NCBI RefSeq assembly: GCF_010730575.1
Contig: NZ_AP022614.1
Span: 2,108,001 to 2,172,000, forward strand
Source: Mycobacterium parmense
GTDB taxonomy: Bacteria; Actinomycetota; Actinomycetes; Mycobacteriales; Mycobacteriaceae
Length of the DNA: 64,000 nucleotides
Direction: 5' to 3'
Positions 22,678 to 33,383 of this stretch are shown one piece after another. The notes beneath the pieces were generated by a model that was not told where the DNA came from, made no database searches, and was given only the letters and a program-made list of their open reading frames with translations. Each line of letters begins with the position of its first letter. Within the stretch, counting starts at the first letter, position 1. Made by a program: the position numbers and the translations under genes.

Positions 22678-23490
22678 CTACATCTTGGTGGACCGGGCCA
22701 TCACGAAGCTGTACAGCCCGTAGGTGATGAGGCCCGCGCCGGCCGCGGTCAGCAGCGCCGCCCCGTAGTGTTGGGCTCCCAGAGTTTTCAGCGCCCCGTC
22801 AAGTCCGGTGGCCTTCCTCGGTTCTGAGCGACACGCGGCCAGGATCACCAGCGCGCCGGTGAGGACGATCACGGTGCCCTTGCCGATGTAGCCCGCCACG
22901 CCGAGCCGGCGCACCAGGGCACCGGACCTGCCCTCCAGGTCGTCGACGAAGGTGCGCCTCGCGCCCTTGTAGATGTGGTAACAGCCGACCGCGACGATGA
23001 TCAGTCCGCCCGCGATCAGGGCGAGGGTGCCGCCGGTCGACTCCATGAGTCGCGCGCTGATGCTCGAATTCTGCTGGTCCGCGTTCCTTCCCGCGCCCCG
23101 GGCGAATCCGAACGCGGAGTAGGCGAACGCAAGGTAGACCGCCGCCAGGCCCAGGGCCTTCACCCGCAGGGACGCGTCCGACGACGAGCCGTCCGGCTTG
23201 CGGTCACACGACCGGCCGAGGGCCGATTCGACGAGCCGCCACAGGCCCATCGTCAGCAGCGCGGCCGTGGCGATCCAGAGCGCGAGCGGGCCGCCCGGCT
23301 TGGCCGCCAATGTCGCCAGGGCGCCGCTCTGGTCGGCGGTGCCATGCCCGCCGAACGCCAACCGGATGGCGAGGTAACCGACGATCAGATGCAGCAGCCC
23401 GTTGACGACGTAACCCGCGCGGGCAAGCCGTTCGAACACACCGTTCTGGGCCAGCTGCGCCGCGGTGGCCGGCGCCGCGTTGTCCGACAT
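22678..23490 (-). CDS. DUF1206 integral membrane protein
   Basis: A 270-residue protein with six hydrophobic segments arranged as three repeated pairs. Each pair begins with a helix containing a G-Y motif: RAGYVVNGLLHLIVGYLAIR, then VKALGLAAVYLAFAYSAFGF, then VAGYIGKGTVIVLTGALVI. This threefold repeat is the DUF1206 architecture. The function is unknown. It is convergent with the coiled-coil gene (13-base gap) and lies downstream of ppc on the same strand, separated by 81 bases that include its probable promoter. Confidence 0.88.
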   Translation of the reverse strand: MSDNAAPATAAQLAQNGVFERLARAGYVVNGLLHLIVGYLAIRLAFGGHGTADQSGALATLAAKPGGPLALWIATAALLTMGLWRLVESALGRSCDRKPDGSSSDASLRVKALGLAAVYLAFAYSAFGFARGAGRNADQQNSSISARLMESTGGTLALIAGGLIIVAVGCYHIYKGARRTFVDDLEGRSGALVRRLGVAGYIGKGTVIVLTGALVILAACRSEPRKATGLDGALKTLGAQHYGAALLTAAGAGLITYGLYSFVMARSTKM

Positions 23491-23571
23491 GGCCTACGAA
23501 TGCCCCCGACTCACTTTTCCGTAACGTGTCGGCCCGTGACCTGCGTCGCCGGCGGGACGGGGCGCGGAGGG

Positions 23572-26379
23572 CTATCCGCTGTTGCGCAGGGCGCTCGACA
23601 GCCCGTTCATGGTCAGCAGGATGCCGCGCTGCACCAGTTCGTCGTCGTCGCCGGAGCGGTAGCGGCGCAGCAACTCGACCTGCAGGTGGTTGAGCGGCTC
23701 GAGGTACGGGAAGCGGTTGAACACCGACCGCGCCAGCGCGGGGTTGTCGGCGAGCAGGTCCTCGTGGCCGGTGATCAGCTTGTGCATGGCGATCGTCCGC
23801 TGGTGCTCGTCGGCGATCTTGTCGAACACCCGGTGGCGCAGGTCTTCGTCGGCCACCAGCTCGGCGTAGCGGGCCGCCAGCCCGAGGTCGCTCTTGGCCA
23901 GCACCTGCGCCATGTTCGACAGCGCGCCGCGGAAGAACGGCCAGCGCTCGTAGAGCTCGTGCAACGTCCGCACCCGCTCGTCCTCGCTCTCGGGGCCGGC
24001 CTTGATCCATTGCTCGAACGCCGTCCCGGTGCCGTACCAGCCCGGCAGCATCACCCGCGACTGGCTCCACGCCAGCACCCACGGGATGGCGCGCAGGTCG
24101 GCGATCGAGGAGGTGGGCTTGCGCGACGTCGGCCGGCTGCCGATGTTCAGCGACCCGATCTCGCTGACCGGCGTGGACGCCATGAAGTATTCGACGAAAC
24201 CCGGTGTGTGGTGCACCAATTCGGCGTAGGCGCGCTGGGCGAGGGTCGCGATCTCGTCGAGCACCGCGTAGGCCGGCTCCGCGGCTTCGCCCAGGCCCTC
24301 GACGTCGAGCAGGGTGGACTCGAGCGTGGCGGCCAGCAGGCTCTCCAGGTTGCGCCGCGCCATCTGCGGCTCGGCGTACTTGGCCGCGATCACCTCGCCC
24401 TGCTCGGTGAGGCGCAGCGAGCCGCTCACCGCGCCCGGGGGTTGCGCCAGGATGGCCTGGTAGCTGGGCCCCCCGCCCCGGCCGACCGTGCCGCCGCGGC
24501 CGTGGAAGAGCCGCAACCGGATTCCGGTCTTGCGCGCCACCTCGACCAGGGCCAGCTCGGCGCGGTAGACCGCCCAGCTCGACGCGAGATATCCGCCGTC
24601 CTTGTTGGAGTCGGAGTAGCCCAGCATCACCTCCTGCCGGCCGCCCTGGGCGTCGACCACCGCGCGGTAGATGGGGAGTTCGAGCATCGCGTGCAGGATC
24701 GCCGCGCCGTTGTGCAGGTCGTCGATCGTCTCGAAGAGCGGCGAGATGGCGACCGGACAGTACGGTTCGGGTCCCGACGCGTCCAGCAGCCCGGCCTCCT
24801 TGAGCAGGATGCCGGCCTCCAGGACGTCGGACACCGAACGGCACATGGAAATCACGTAGGTGGGCACGGCTGCCGGACCGTAGAGTTGCACGGCGCGCGC
24901 GGCGGCCCCGACCACGCCCAGTTCGCCGCGGGCCAGGTCGGACAGTTGCGTGCGGTCACCGACCAGCGGCCGGCGGGTGCCCAGCTCGGCCGCGAGCAAC
25001 CCCACCCGCTCGTCCTCGGGCAGCGAGCCGTAGTCGGGGTGCACGCCGGCCCACGCGAGCAGCTCGGCGACCACCTCCTCGTGCACGTCGGAGTTCTGGC
25101 GCATGTCCAGGCCGCTGAGGTGAAATCCGAAGACGCGCACGCCTTCTCGCAGGAGGGCGAGCCTGTCATCGGCCAGCAGGGCGCTGCCGTGGGTGCGCAG
25201 CGAGTGGTCGATGGTGTCGAGGTCGGCCTGCAACTCGGCCGGTGTGACGTATGGCGGCAGACCGAGGTCGAGTCGGTCCGGTGGTTGCTGATCCAGGATC
25301 TTGGCGGCGGTGGCGGTGAGCCGGCCGCGGACCACCCGGACGGCCCGGCGGTACGGTTCGTCTGCGCGGGCCTTCTCCTGGCACCCCTCGGACAACTCGG
25401 CCAGCGCGGGGCTGACCGCGACGAGGCGCGCCGACATCGACAGCTCCTGTTCCAGGGCGGTGAGTTCGGCCAGGTAATGCGCCAGCGCGGTGAAGGCCGC
25501 GCTACCGGTGGCCAGCCGCACCACGTCGCCCGTCACGTTCGGATTGCCGTCGCGGTCGCCGCCGATCCAGGAACCGGGTTGCAGGATGGGCCCTGCCAGC
25601 AGATCGGCGTCAGGCCAGCGGGCCCGCAACGCCTCTCGGACCTCCGCGTTCACCTGCGGGATCACCTTGAAGAACGCGGCGTCGTAATAGCGCAGCCCCA
25701 CCTCGATCTCATCGGTGATCTGCAACCGGGACAGCCGGATGAGGGCGGTCTGCCACAGCGTGAGGACGTGGCGGCGCAGCTCGTGCTCGATGTTGCGGCC
25801 GTCGTCGGTCTCGGCGTGCCCCTCGGCGTGCAGCCGCATCAGCTGGGTGATCCGGTGCTGGGTGACGAAGACGGTGCGGCGGCGGGTCTCGGTGGGGTGG
25901 GCGGTGATCACCGGCGAGACCAGGGCGCCGCGCAGCGCGTCGGCGACGGTGGCCGAATCAAGCTCTGCCCGGTCGAGTTTGGCATACGTCGCGGCCAGGC
26001 TGCTGTCCTGCGGCGCATCGCCCGCGGCCACGTGGATGGCGCGCCGGCGCTCGCGGTGGATGTCCTCGGCCACGTTGGCCAGCAGCGCGAAGTGGCTGAA
26101 CGCCCGGATGACCGGGATGGCCAGGCGGATGTCGATGCCGTAGAACATCCGGGCCAGCTCGGCGCGATCGATCTCGGAGCGACGGACCCGGAAGGACTCC
26201 ACCCGCGCCCGCTCCACCAGGTCGAAGACCTCGTCGCCGTTCTGTTCGCGCACGGTGTCGCCCAGGATGGCGCCCAGCAGCCTGATGTCGGCCCGCATCG
26301 GCTCGGTCGCCTCGCGGCCGACGAGGGTCCGCTGGACGGCACCGATGGGCTCCAGAGCGGTGTCAGTGACCTCAACCAT
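23572..26379 (-). CDS. ppc: Phosphoenolpyruvate carboxylase
   Basis: A 935-residue cytosolic enzyme forming oxaloacetate from phosphoenolpyruvate and bicarbonate, an anaplerotic route. Catalytic histidines and arginines are visible in [20 protein letters not shown], in [19 protein letters not shown] and in the glycine-rich [17 protein letters not shown]. The C-terminus ends in LSSALRNSG, close to the usual RNTG. Its length is normal for the family. As I recall, M. tuberculosis lacks this gene and has a PE_PGRS gene and bisC here, while M. leprae and M. avium have ppc. It lies just upstream of secG on the other side of the glycolytic genes. Confidence 0.96.
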   Translation of the reverse strand: MVEVTDTALEPIGAVQRTLVGREATEPMRADIRLLGAILGDTVREQNGDEVFDLVERARVESFRVRRSEIDRAELARMFYGIDIRLAIPVIRAFSHFALLANVAEDIHRERRRAIHVAAGDAPQDSSLAATYAKLDRAELDSATVADALRGALVSPVITAHPTETRRRTVFVTQHRITQLMRLHAEGHAETDDGRNIEHELRRHVLTLWQTALIRLSRLQITDEIEVGLRYYDAAFFKVIPQVNAEVREALRARWPDADLLAGPILQPGSWIGGDRDGNPNVTGDVVRLATGSAAFTALAHYLAELTALEQELSMSARLVAVSPALAELSEGCQEKARADEPYRRAVRVVRGRLTATAAKILDQQPPDRLDLGLPPYVTPAELQADLDTIDHSLRTHGSALLADDRLALLREGVRVFGFHLSGLDMRQNSDVHEEVVAELLAWAGVHPDYGSLPEDERVGLLAAELGTRRPLVGDRTQLSDLARGELGVVGAAARAVQLYGPAAVPTYVISMCRSVSDVLEAGILLKEAGLLDASGPEPYCPVAISPLFETIDDLHNGAAILHAMLELPIYRAVVDAQGGRQEVMLGYSDSNKDGGYLASSWAVYRAELALVEVARKTGIRLRLFHGRGGTVGRGGGPSYQAILAQPPGAVSGSLRLTEQGEVIAAKYAEPQMARRNLESLLAATLESTLLDVEGLGEAAEPAYAVLDEIATLAQRAYAELVHHTPGFVEYFMASTPVSEIGSLNIGSRPTSRKPTSSIADLRAIPWVLAWSQSRVMLPGWYGTGTAFEQWIKAGPESEDERVRTLHELYERWPFFRGALSNMAQVLAKSDLGLAARYAELVADEDLRHRVFDKIADEHQRTIAMHKLITGHEDLLADNPALARSVFNRFPYLEPLNHLQVELLRRYRSGDDDELVQRGILLTMNGLSSALRNSG

Positions 26380-26436
26380 GCGTCCCAGTATCGTGGCGGA
26401 TCGCCCGGTCCGCCCCTCGGGGAAAGCAGCGACGGG

Positions 26437-26670
26437 TCAGCGGTACTTGATCAGCAGGGCCATACCGACGATGCACACCAGCCAGATACCCGTGATGAAC
26501 AGGGTCAACCGGTCCAGGTTCTTCTCGACCACCGTCGAACCGGAGAGGCTGGACTGCACGCCCCCGCCGAACAGCGTGGACAAGCCGCCACCCTTGGCGC
26601 GGTGCAGCAGCACCAGCAGGACCACCAGGATGCTGGTGACGACCAGCGTGATCTGCAGCGCCAATTGCAT
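26437..26670 (-). CDS. secG: SecG preprotein translocase subunit
   Basis: A 77-residue membrane protein with two transmembrane segments (ALQITLVVTSILVVLLVLLH and LTLFITGIWLVCIVGMALLI). They are joined by the conserved cytoplasmic Gly/Ser-rich loop KGGGLSTLFGGGVQSSLSGS of SecG. It assists SecYE in protein export. The ATG at 26670 lies 33 bases after the tpiA stop, so it is probably cotranscribed with gap-pgk-tpiA, a linkage conserved in many actinobacteria. Confidence 0.94.
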   Translation of the reverse strand: MQLALQITLVVTSILVVLLVLLHRAKGGGLSTLFGGGVQSSLSGSTVVEKNLDRLTLFITGIWLVCIVGMALLIKYR

Positions 26671-26702
26671 GACGCGCAGTTTACCCGGCGCGCGCCCGTG
26701 CC

Positions 26703-27488
26703 CTACGGAAGGGGCCCGCCGGCGGCGATCGCCGCCAGCGTCGCGAACTGCTCGCCGTCCAGCGACGCCCCGCCGACCAGGGCCCCGTCGATGTCGTCGC
26801 GGGCGACGATCTCGCCGATGTTCTTGGCGTTCACCGACCCGCCGTAGAGCACTCGCACGCCCTCGGCGACCTGCGCCGACGCCAGCGCGCCCAGCTCCTT
26901 GCGAACCGCGGCGCACACCTCCTGCGCGTCGGCGGCGCTGGCAACGCGCCCGGTGCCGATCGCCCAGACGGGCTCGTAGGCGACGACGACCCTGCCGATC
27001 TGCTCGGCGGACAGCCCCGCCAGCGACCCGCGCAGCTGCCGCTCGCAGTGGCCGACGTGCTCGCCCGCCTCACGGACGTCGAGGTGCTCGCCGATGCAGA
27101 CGATCGGGGTCAGCTCGTGCCTGAGCGCGGCGGCGGCCTTCGCGGCCACCAACGCGTCGTCCTCGTGGTGGTAGGTGCGCCGCTCGGAGTGCCCGACGAT
27201 GACGAACGTGCAGCCCAGCTTGGCCAGTAGCGGCCCGCTGATGTCGCCGGTATAGGCGCCGGAGTCGTACTGCGAGAGGTCCTGGGCCCCGTAGGTGAGC
27301 CGCAGCTTGTCGCCGTCGACCAGGGTCTGCACGCTGCGCAGGTCGGTGAACGGCGGCAGCACCGTGACGTCGACCCTGTCGTAGTACTTGTCCGGCAGGG
27401 CGAACGCGATCTTTTGCACCAGCGCGATCGCCTCGAAGTGGTTGAGGTTCATCTTCCAGTTGCCGGCGATCAACGGCTTGCGGCTCAC
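26703..27488 (-). CDS. tpiA: Triosephosphate isomerase
   Basis: A 261-residue TIM-barrel enzyme interconverting dihydroxyacetone phosphate and glyceraldehyde 3-phosphate. Active-site residues are the Lys in [13 protein letters not shown], the His in [13 protein letters not shown] and the Glu in [14 protein letters not shown]. The phosphate loop is [12 protein letters not shown]. It starts with GTG overlapping the pgk stop (GTGA), so translation is coupled. Confidence 0.97.
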   Translation of the reverse strand: MSRKPLIAGNWKMNLNHFEAIALVQKIAFALPDKYYDRVDVTVLPPFTDLRSVQTLVDGDKLRLTYGAQDLSQYDSGAYTGDISGPLLAKLGCTFVIVGHSERRTYHHEDDALVAAKAAAALRHELTPIVCIGEHLDVREAGEHVGHCERQLRGSLAGLSAEQIGRVVVAYEPVWAIGTGRVASAADAQEVCAAVRKELGALASAQVAEGVRVLYGGSVNAKNIGEIVARDDIDGALVGGASLDGEQFATLAAIAAGGPLP

Positions 27489-28720
27489 GCGTCACCTCCC
27501 GGCTGCGGCCGGTTCAACACCTCGATACCCGGAAGTGTCTTGCCCTCAAGGTATTCCAGCGACGCGCCACCGCCGGTCGAGATGTGCGAAAAGTCACCCT
27601 CGGGGATGCCGAGGGCGCGCACCGCGGCCGCGGAGTCGCCGCCGCCGACCACGCTGAACGCGCCTTTGCCGGTCGCGGCGGCGATGGCGTCGGCGACGCC
27701 CTTGGTGCCCGCGGCGAACGACGCGAACTCGAAGACGCCCATGGGGCCGTTCCAGAAAATCGTCCTGGCGTTGGACAGCAACGCCGTGAACCGTTTGACC
27801 GAGCCCGGCCCGATATCCAGGCCGATCTTGTCATCGGGGATCGAGTCGGCCCCGACGGTCTGCGGCTGCGCGTCGGCGGCGAACTTGTCGGCGACGACGA
27901 TGTCCATCGGCAACCGCAGCACGTCGACGTAGGTGTCCAGCAACCGCCGACAAGTTTGAACCATCTCCTCTTCCAGCAGCGACTTGCCCACTGAGAAACC
28001 CTGCGCGGCAAGGAAGGTGAAGCACATGCCGCCACCGATCACGATGCTGTCGGCCTTGGTCGCCAGCGACTCGATGACGCCCAGCTTGTCGGATACCTTT
28101 GACCCGCCGAGCACCACCGCGTAGGGGCGCCGGGTCGAGCTGGTCAGCTGCTCGAGCACCTCGATCTCGCCGGCCACCAGCGTGCCGGCGTAGTGTGGCA
28201 GCAGCGTCGCCACGTCGTACACCGACGCCTGCTTGCGGTGCACCACCCCGAAGCCGTCGGAGACGAAAGCCCCCGCCGGACTTACCAATTCAGCCATCTC
28301 GCGGGCCAGGGCCAAGCGCTCGGCGTCGTCCTTGCTGGTTTCGCGCGGGTCGAAGCGGACGTTCTCCAGCAGCAGGACGTCGCCGTCGGTGAGCCCCTCG
28401 GCGCGGGCCAGAGCGTCGGCGCCCACCACATCACCGGCCAGTTGCACGTGCCGGCCCAGCTGCTCGCCGAGCGCGGCCGCGACCGGAGCCAGCGACAACT
28501 TCGGGTCGGGCCCGTTCTTCGGGCGGCCCAGGTGCGCCGCGACCACCACCCTGGCGCCGGCGTCCAGCAGCGCTTTCAGTGTGGGGACCGACGCGGTGAT
28601 CCGGCCGGGGTCGGTGATTACGCCGTCTTCGTCGAGCGGGACGTTCAGGTCGGAGCGAACCAACACGCTTCGACCGGAAACCCCTTGCTCAAGCAGGTCT
28701 TCGAGCGTTGGAACGGCCAC
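27485..28720 (-). CDS. pgk: Phosphoglycerate kinase
   Basis: A 411-residue two-domain kinase making ATP from 1,3-bisphosphoglycerate. Substrate motif: [15 protein letters not shown] near the N-terminus. Hinge and nucleotide regions: [19 protein letters not shown] and [18 protein letters not shown]. The C-terminal [13 protein letters not shown] is the nucleotide phosphate loop. The GTG at 28720 follows the gap stop by two bases. Confidence 0.97.
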   Translation of the reverse strand: MAVPTLEDLLEQGVSGRSVLVRSDLNVPLDEDGVITDPGRITASVPTLKALLDAGARVVVAAHLGRPKNGPDPKLSLAPVAAALGEQLGRHVQLAGDVVGADALARAEGLTDGDVLLLENVRFDPRETSKDDAERLALAREMAELVSPAGAFVSDGFGVVHRKQASVYDVATLLPHYAGTLVAGEIEVLEQLTSSTRRPYAVVLGGSKVSDKLGVIESLATKADSIVIGGGMCFTFLAAQGFSVGKSLLEEEMVQTCRRLLDTYVDVLRLPMDIVVADKFAADAQPQTVGADSIPDDKIGLDIGPGSVKRFTALLSNARTIFWNGPMGVFEFASFAAGTKGVADAIAAATGKGAFSVVGGGDSAAAVRALGIPEGDFSHISTGGGASLEYLEGKTLPGIEVLNRPQPGGDA

Positions 28721-28722
28721 GA

Positions 28723-30292
<1,570 letters not shown>

Positions 30293-30820
30293 ATGACGAT
30301 CTTTGAACGGGTCAACATCAAGATATTTGCCAGCGCCGGGTTGTGCGGAGCCGCTATGGCGATGAGTCCGGACGCGGCCGCCGCCCCGTTCATGACGGGC
30401 GGGGCCTGCATCCACCAGCAGGCCGGCGACGCTATCGCGCCGGCGGCCGCTGGAGCGGACGCCGCGGGCGCACCGGTGGTAGTGGCCGGCGATGTGTGTA
30501 CGACGAGTGCCCCCCTCACCGACATGTCCGGCGTCCCGCTGGCCGTGCCTGGGCCACTGGCCGCGCCGGTGCCGGCCGGAGCACCGCTGATCGCCCTCGG
30601 GCCACCGATTCCGGCCGGTGCCCCGATACCGGCCGGCGCTCCGCTGCCGGCGGTGCCGGTGGTGCCGGTGGGCGCTCCGCTGATCGCGCTGGCCGGGGCT
30701 CCGGTGGACGGGGTCATCGCCGCGCCGATCATCGACATGGCCAAGGACGTGCCGACCGGTCCGGCGCCCACCGGCGGGCCGGTGCCCGGTCAGCCGGTTC
30801 CGCCCGGCCCCGCGCACTGA
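30293..30820 (+). CDS. Secreted Ala/Pro/Val-rich protein (Rv1435c-like)
   Basis: A 175-residue exported protein of unknown function. An N-terminal signal peptide (about residues 1-28, ending AMAMSPDAAAAPF) is followed by two cysteines (GGACIHQQ, GDVCTTS). A low-complexity region follows, built of PAGAPL/PAGAPI units (about residues 95-140), and the protein ends in GQPVPPGPAH. The ATG at 30293 is 9 bases after AAGGAG. TTG 30284 is in frame but too close to that site. The position next to gap matches Rv1435c, a Pro/Gly/Val-rich secreted protein. A strong hairpin follows the gene. Confidence 0.8.
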   Translation: MTIFERVNIKIFASAGLCGAAMAMSPDAAAAPFMTGGACIHQQAGDAIAPAAAGADAAGAPVVVAGDVCTTSAPLTDMSGVPLAVPGPLAAPVPAGAPLIALGPPIPAGAPIPAGAPLPAVPVVPVGAPLIALAGAPVDGVIAAPIIDMAKDVPTGPAPTGGPVPGQPVPPGPAH

Positions 30821-30844
30821 GGCCGATCCCGTTCGAAGACGACG

Positions 30845-30877
30845 CGGACCCGCTGGGTTATCCCAGCGGGTCCGTTT
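30845..30877 (+). terminator. Strong hairpin terminator after the Pro-rich secreted gene
   Basis: A perfect 13-bp stem CGGACCCGCTGGG pairs with CCCAGCGGGTCCG around a TTAT loop (30845-30874) and is followed by TTT. It is 25 bases after the stop codon of the secreted-protein gene. This is among the most stable simple hairpins in the window and fits intrinsic termination with the short U tract usual in mycobacteria. It could also act for the opposite strand. Confidence 0.8.
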
Positions 30878-30944
30878 CGGTTCGGGCCGGGGGTTCGGTC
30901 AGGAGAAATCAGCCAGTAAAGACTGGTAGGCGGCCGTGCGGCAG

Positions 30945-31014
30945 TGCCGTTCAGTGCCGTTCGATGGCGTTCAGTGCCGTTCGATGGCGTTCAGCGCCGT
31001 TCGATGGCGTTCAA
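30945..31014. repeat. Seven-copy 10-bp minisatellite (20-bp higher-order unit)
   Basis: Seven near-identical 10-base units follow one another: TGCCGTTCAG, TGCCGTTCGA, TGGCGTTCAG, TGCCGTTCGA, TGGCGTTCAG, CGCCGTTCGA, TGGCGTTCAA. From 30951 to 31010 they form three 20-bp copies with a single T/C change. The array ends 30 bases before the stop of the convergent L,D-transpeptidase gene and is not inside any gene. Such arrays vary in copy number between strains. Confidence 0.85.
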
Positions 31015-31043
31015 GGCGGCACCACCCGCGTGTGAGCCGGGAG

Positions 31044-31850
31044 CTATTCCTGGACGATCACCGGGTCGCCCACGTGGACCGCGTTGTAATACCACTCCGC
31101 GTCCTGTGGGCTCAGGCTGATGCAGCCGTGGCTGACGTTCTCGAGCCCGAGGGAGTTGACCGCCCACGGCGCCGAGTGAACGAAGAGTCCGTGGTTGGTG
31201 ATGCGGACGGCGTAATCGACCGGGAGCCGGTAGCCGTCGGGGTCGTCGACGGGGATGCCGACGCTGCTCGAATCCATGATCAGCGAGCGTTCCTTGGACA
31301 AGACGGTGTACGTGCCGACCGGCGTCGGGAACTCCGGCCTGCCCATCGAGGCCGGCAACACACCCTGTTCGCCGAAGTGTGGCCGGTGATGGGGGGTGGG
31401 CACCGGGGGCGTCGGTCCGGCCTCGACCCCGTCGATGCTGACGGTGAAGGTGTGATCCGAGATACTGGCCACGCCGACGACGGCGGGGCCCGTCTCGAAC
31501 TCGGTGGCCACGCCGCCGACCGACAGCGCCATGGTGCTGTGTGCCGGCCAGAACCGGTCGGGCACCCACTGCACGACGTCGTTGTCGAGCCACTCGAATC
31601 TGCCGGTCATCGCGGGCGCCGATCTGACGTCGAGGGCACGCTCGGCCGCGTGCCGGTCGGCGATGGGAACCCGGAACCTCACCACGATCGGGTGCGCCAC
31701 GCCCACCACCGCGCCCCGCGCCGGCAGCACCGACGCGATCGGGGGCCCGGATGGCCGGCTGGCCGCCGCCAGCCTGATATCGGCGGGCCCCGCTGCCACG
31801 CTCGCAGCGATCCCGACAACGGCGAGGACACACCGAAAAACCGCCCGCAT
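31044..31850 (-). CDS. L,D-transpeptidase (LdtMt3/Rv1433 ortholog)
   Basis: A 268-residue exported enzyme making 3->3 peptidoglycan cross-links. The signal peptide is residues 1-25 (MRAVFRCVLAVVGIAASVAA). An Ig-like domain with VVGVAHPIVVRFRVPIADR follows, and then the YkuD catalytic domain, with the active-site His in FVHSAPWAV and the Cys in SHGCISLSPQDAEWYY. The ATG at 31850 is chosen over an upstream start at 31943 because it gives a proper signal peptide and has AAGGGA/GGAG upstream. A carbapenem-sensitive target by family. Confidence 0.92.
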   Translation of the reverse strand: MRAVFRCVLAVVGIAASVAAGPADIRLAAASRPSGPPIASVLPARGAVVGVAHPIVVRFRVPIADRHAAERALDVRSAPAMTGRFEWLDNDVVQWVPDRFWPAHSTMALSVGGVATEFETGPAVVGVASISDHTFTVSIDGVEAGPTPPVPTPHHRPHFGEQGVLPASMGRPEFPTPVGTYTVLSKERSLIMDSSSVGIPVDDPDGYRLPVDYAVRITNHGLFVHSAPWAVNSLGLENVSHGCISLSPQDAEWYYNAVHVGDPVIVQE

Positions 31851-31961
31851 GGCTCCAATTCCCTTTAACTGACAGAGTTGCAATAGTGATGTTAAGGCGG
31901 TGTGACCAGTGTAAACGTAAGGGCGCGTAAGCGATTCGATCAAGTATGGGTCACGTTTCGG

Positions 31962-33383
31962 CTACGGCCGGTTGCGCAGCCAGCGCAGCGCCGACTCGGC
32001 GGCGTGGTAGCCGCACAGGCCGTGGATGCCGGCCCCCGGCGGCGCGGACTGCGAGCACAGATACACCCCCGGCACGCCGGTCGCGTAGGGGTCGACGGCG
32101 ATGCGCGGACGGAAAAGGACCTGCAGGCCGTCGTTGGCGCCGCCGATGATGTCGCCGCCGACGAAGTTGGGGTTGTAGGCCTCCAGCTCGGCGGTGCCCT
32201 TGCTGACGGTCGCGACGACGCGGTCGCGAAAACCCGGGGCGAACCGTTCGATCTGCTCGACGACGGCCGCGGTCGCGTCGCCGGTGTAGCCGAACGGCAC
32301 GTGCGCGTATGCCCACACCGGGTTGATGCCGCCCGCCGACCGCGACGCGTCGGCCAGGTACTGCTGGCCGACGAGCACGAACGGCCGCCGCGCCATCTTC
32401 CCTTGCGCGCGTTGATGTTCCGTGTCGGCGATCTCGGCGAATGTTCCGCCGAGGTGGACGGTCCCCGCGCGTCCGCAGTAGGGGTTCGTCCACGGTATGT
32501 GGCCCTCGACGGCGAAGTCGACCTTGAACGCCGACGAGCCCTCGCGGTAGCGCCGATAAGACCGTGCGATGCGGCCGGGCATCACGTCGCCGTAGAGGCC
32601 GAGCACCCCGGCGGGGCTGAGGTCCAGCATGACCACGTCGGCGCCGCCGATCTGGGCGCGGTCGGTGACCCTCACCCCGGTGCTCACCGTGCCGCCGTGC
32701 TCGGCCAGCGCGGCGGCCAGCGCGCGAGTGATCGAGCCTGATCCGCCCCGGGCGACGGGCCAGCCGTAGCGATGCCCGCTGGCCAGGATCATCAGGCCCA
32801 GCGACGCGGTGAGCGGGCGGTCCAGCCGGGTGTAGACGTGGGCCGCCGCGCCGCCGAACAAGGCGCGCGCCTGCTCGGTGCGCAACCAGCGGGCCACCGC
32901 GGTGGCCGGCAGCAGCGCGCGCGGACCGAAGCCGGCCAGGCGAAGCGGGTGATGCGGGATGTTCAGTGCCGGGCGCAGCAAGTCCTGCGCCAGGGCGTCG
33001 AATCCCCTTGCCAGGTCGCCGATCATGAGCCGCCACCGGCGGGCGTCGGCACCCATCAGCTCCGTGGTTCGCTCGATCGACTGATACAGCACGCCGGCGG
33101 TGCCGTCGTCGAGCGGGTGGGCGCAGTCGATCTCCGGCCAGTCCCACTCGAGCCCGTGGCGCTGCAGGTCCAGCTCCCGCCAGAACGGCGAACCGACGCC
33201 CAGCGGGTGGAATGCCGAGCAGTGGTCGTGGATGACACCGGGCACGGTGAGCTCGCCCGAGCGCGCTCCCCCACCGACGGTCTCGCCGGCCTCCAGCACG
33301 TGCACGTCGACGCCGTTGCGGGCCAGCTGGATTCCCGCGGCCAGGCCGTTGGGCCCGGCACCGACCACCACCGCCTTAGGCAC
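31962..33383 (-). CDS. FAD-dependent oxidoreductase, phytoene-desaturase-like (Rv1432 ortholog)
   Basis: A 473-residue flavoprotein of the CrtI/NAD(P)-dependent family. The N-terminal FAD motif is [20 protein letters not shown] and the C-terminal FAD segment GVYLCSQSAPPGAGIHGLCG. No carotenoid genes are nearby, so the substrate is unknown; related proteins act on polyprenyl or lipid chains. The start overlaps the end of the membrane-protein gene upstream by 8 bases, suggesting the two work together. Confidence 0.9.
   Translation of the reverse strand: MPKAVVVGAGPNGLAAGIQLARNGVDVHVLEAGETVGGGARSGELTVPGVIHDHCSAFHPLGVGSPFWRELDLQRHGLEWDWPEIDCAHPLDDGTAGVLYQSIERTTELMGADARRWRLMIGDLARGFDALAQDLLRPALNIPHHPLRLAGFGPRALLPATAVARWLRTEQARALFGGAAAHVYTRLDRPLTASLGLMILASGHRYGWPVARGGSGSITRALAAALAEHGGTVSTGVRVTDRAQIGGADVVMLDLSPAGVLGLYGDVMPGRIARSYRRYREGSSAFKVDFAVEGHIPWTNPYCGRAGTVHLGGTFAEIADTEHQRAQGKMARRPFVLVGQQYLADASRSAGGINPVWAYAHVPFGYTGDATAAVVEQIERFAPGFRDRVVATVSKGTAELEAYNPNFVGGDIIGGANDGLQVLFRPRIAVDPYATGVPGVYLCSQSAPPGAGIHGLCGYHAAESALRWLRNRP

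Noticed and set aside
22975..26847. Open frame of 1290 codons opposite ppc
   Set aside because: Caused by high GC with few stop codons antisense to a conserved gene; its product is low-complexity and Arg/Gly-rich and has no domain.
30945..31014. CRISPR or attachment site
   Set aside because: A 10-bp minisatellite with no spacers, integrase or tRNA nearby.
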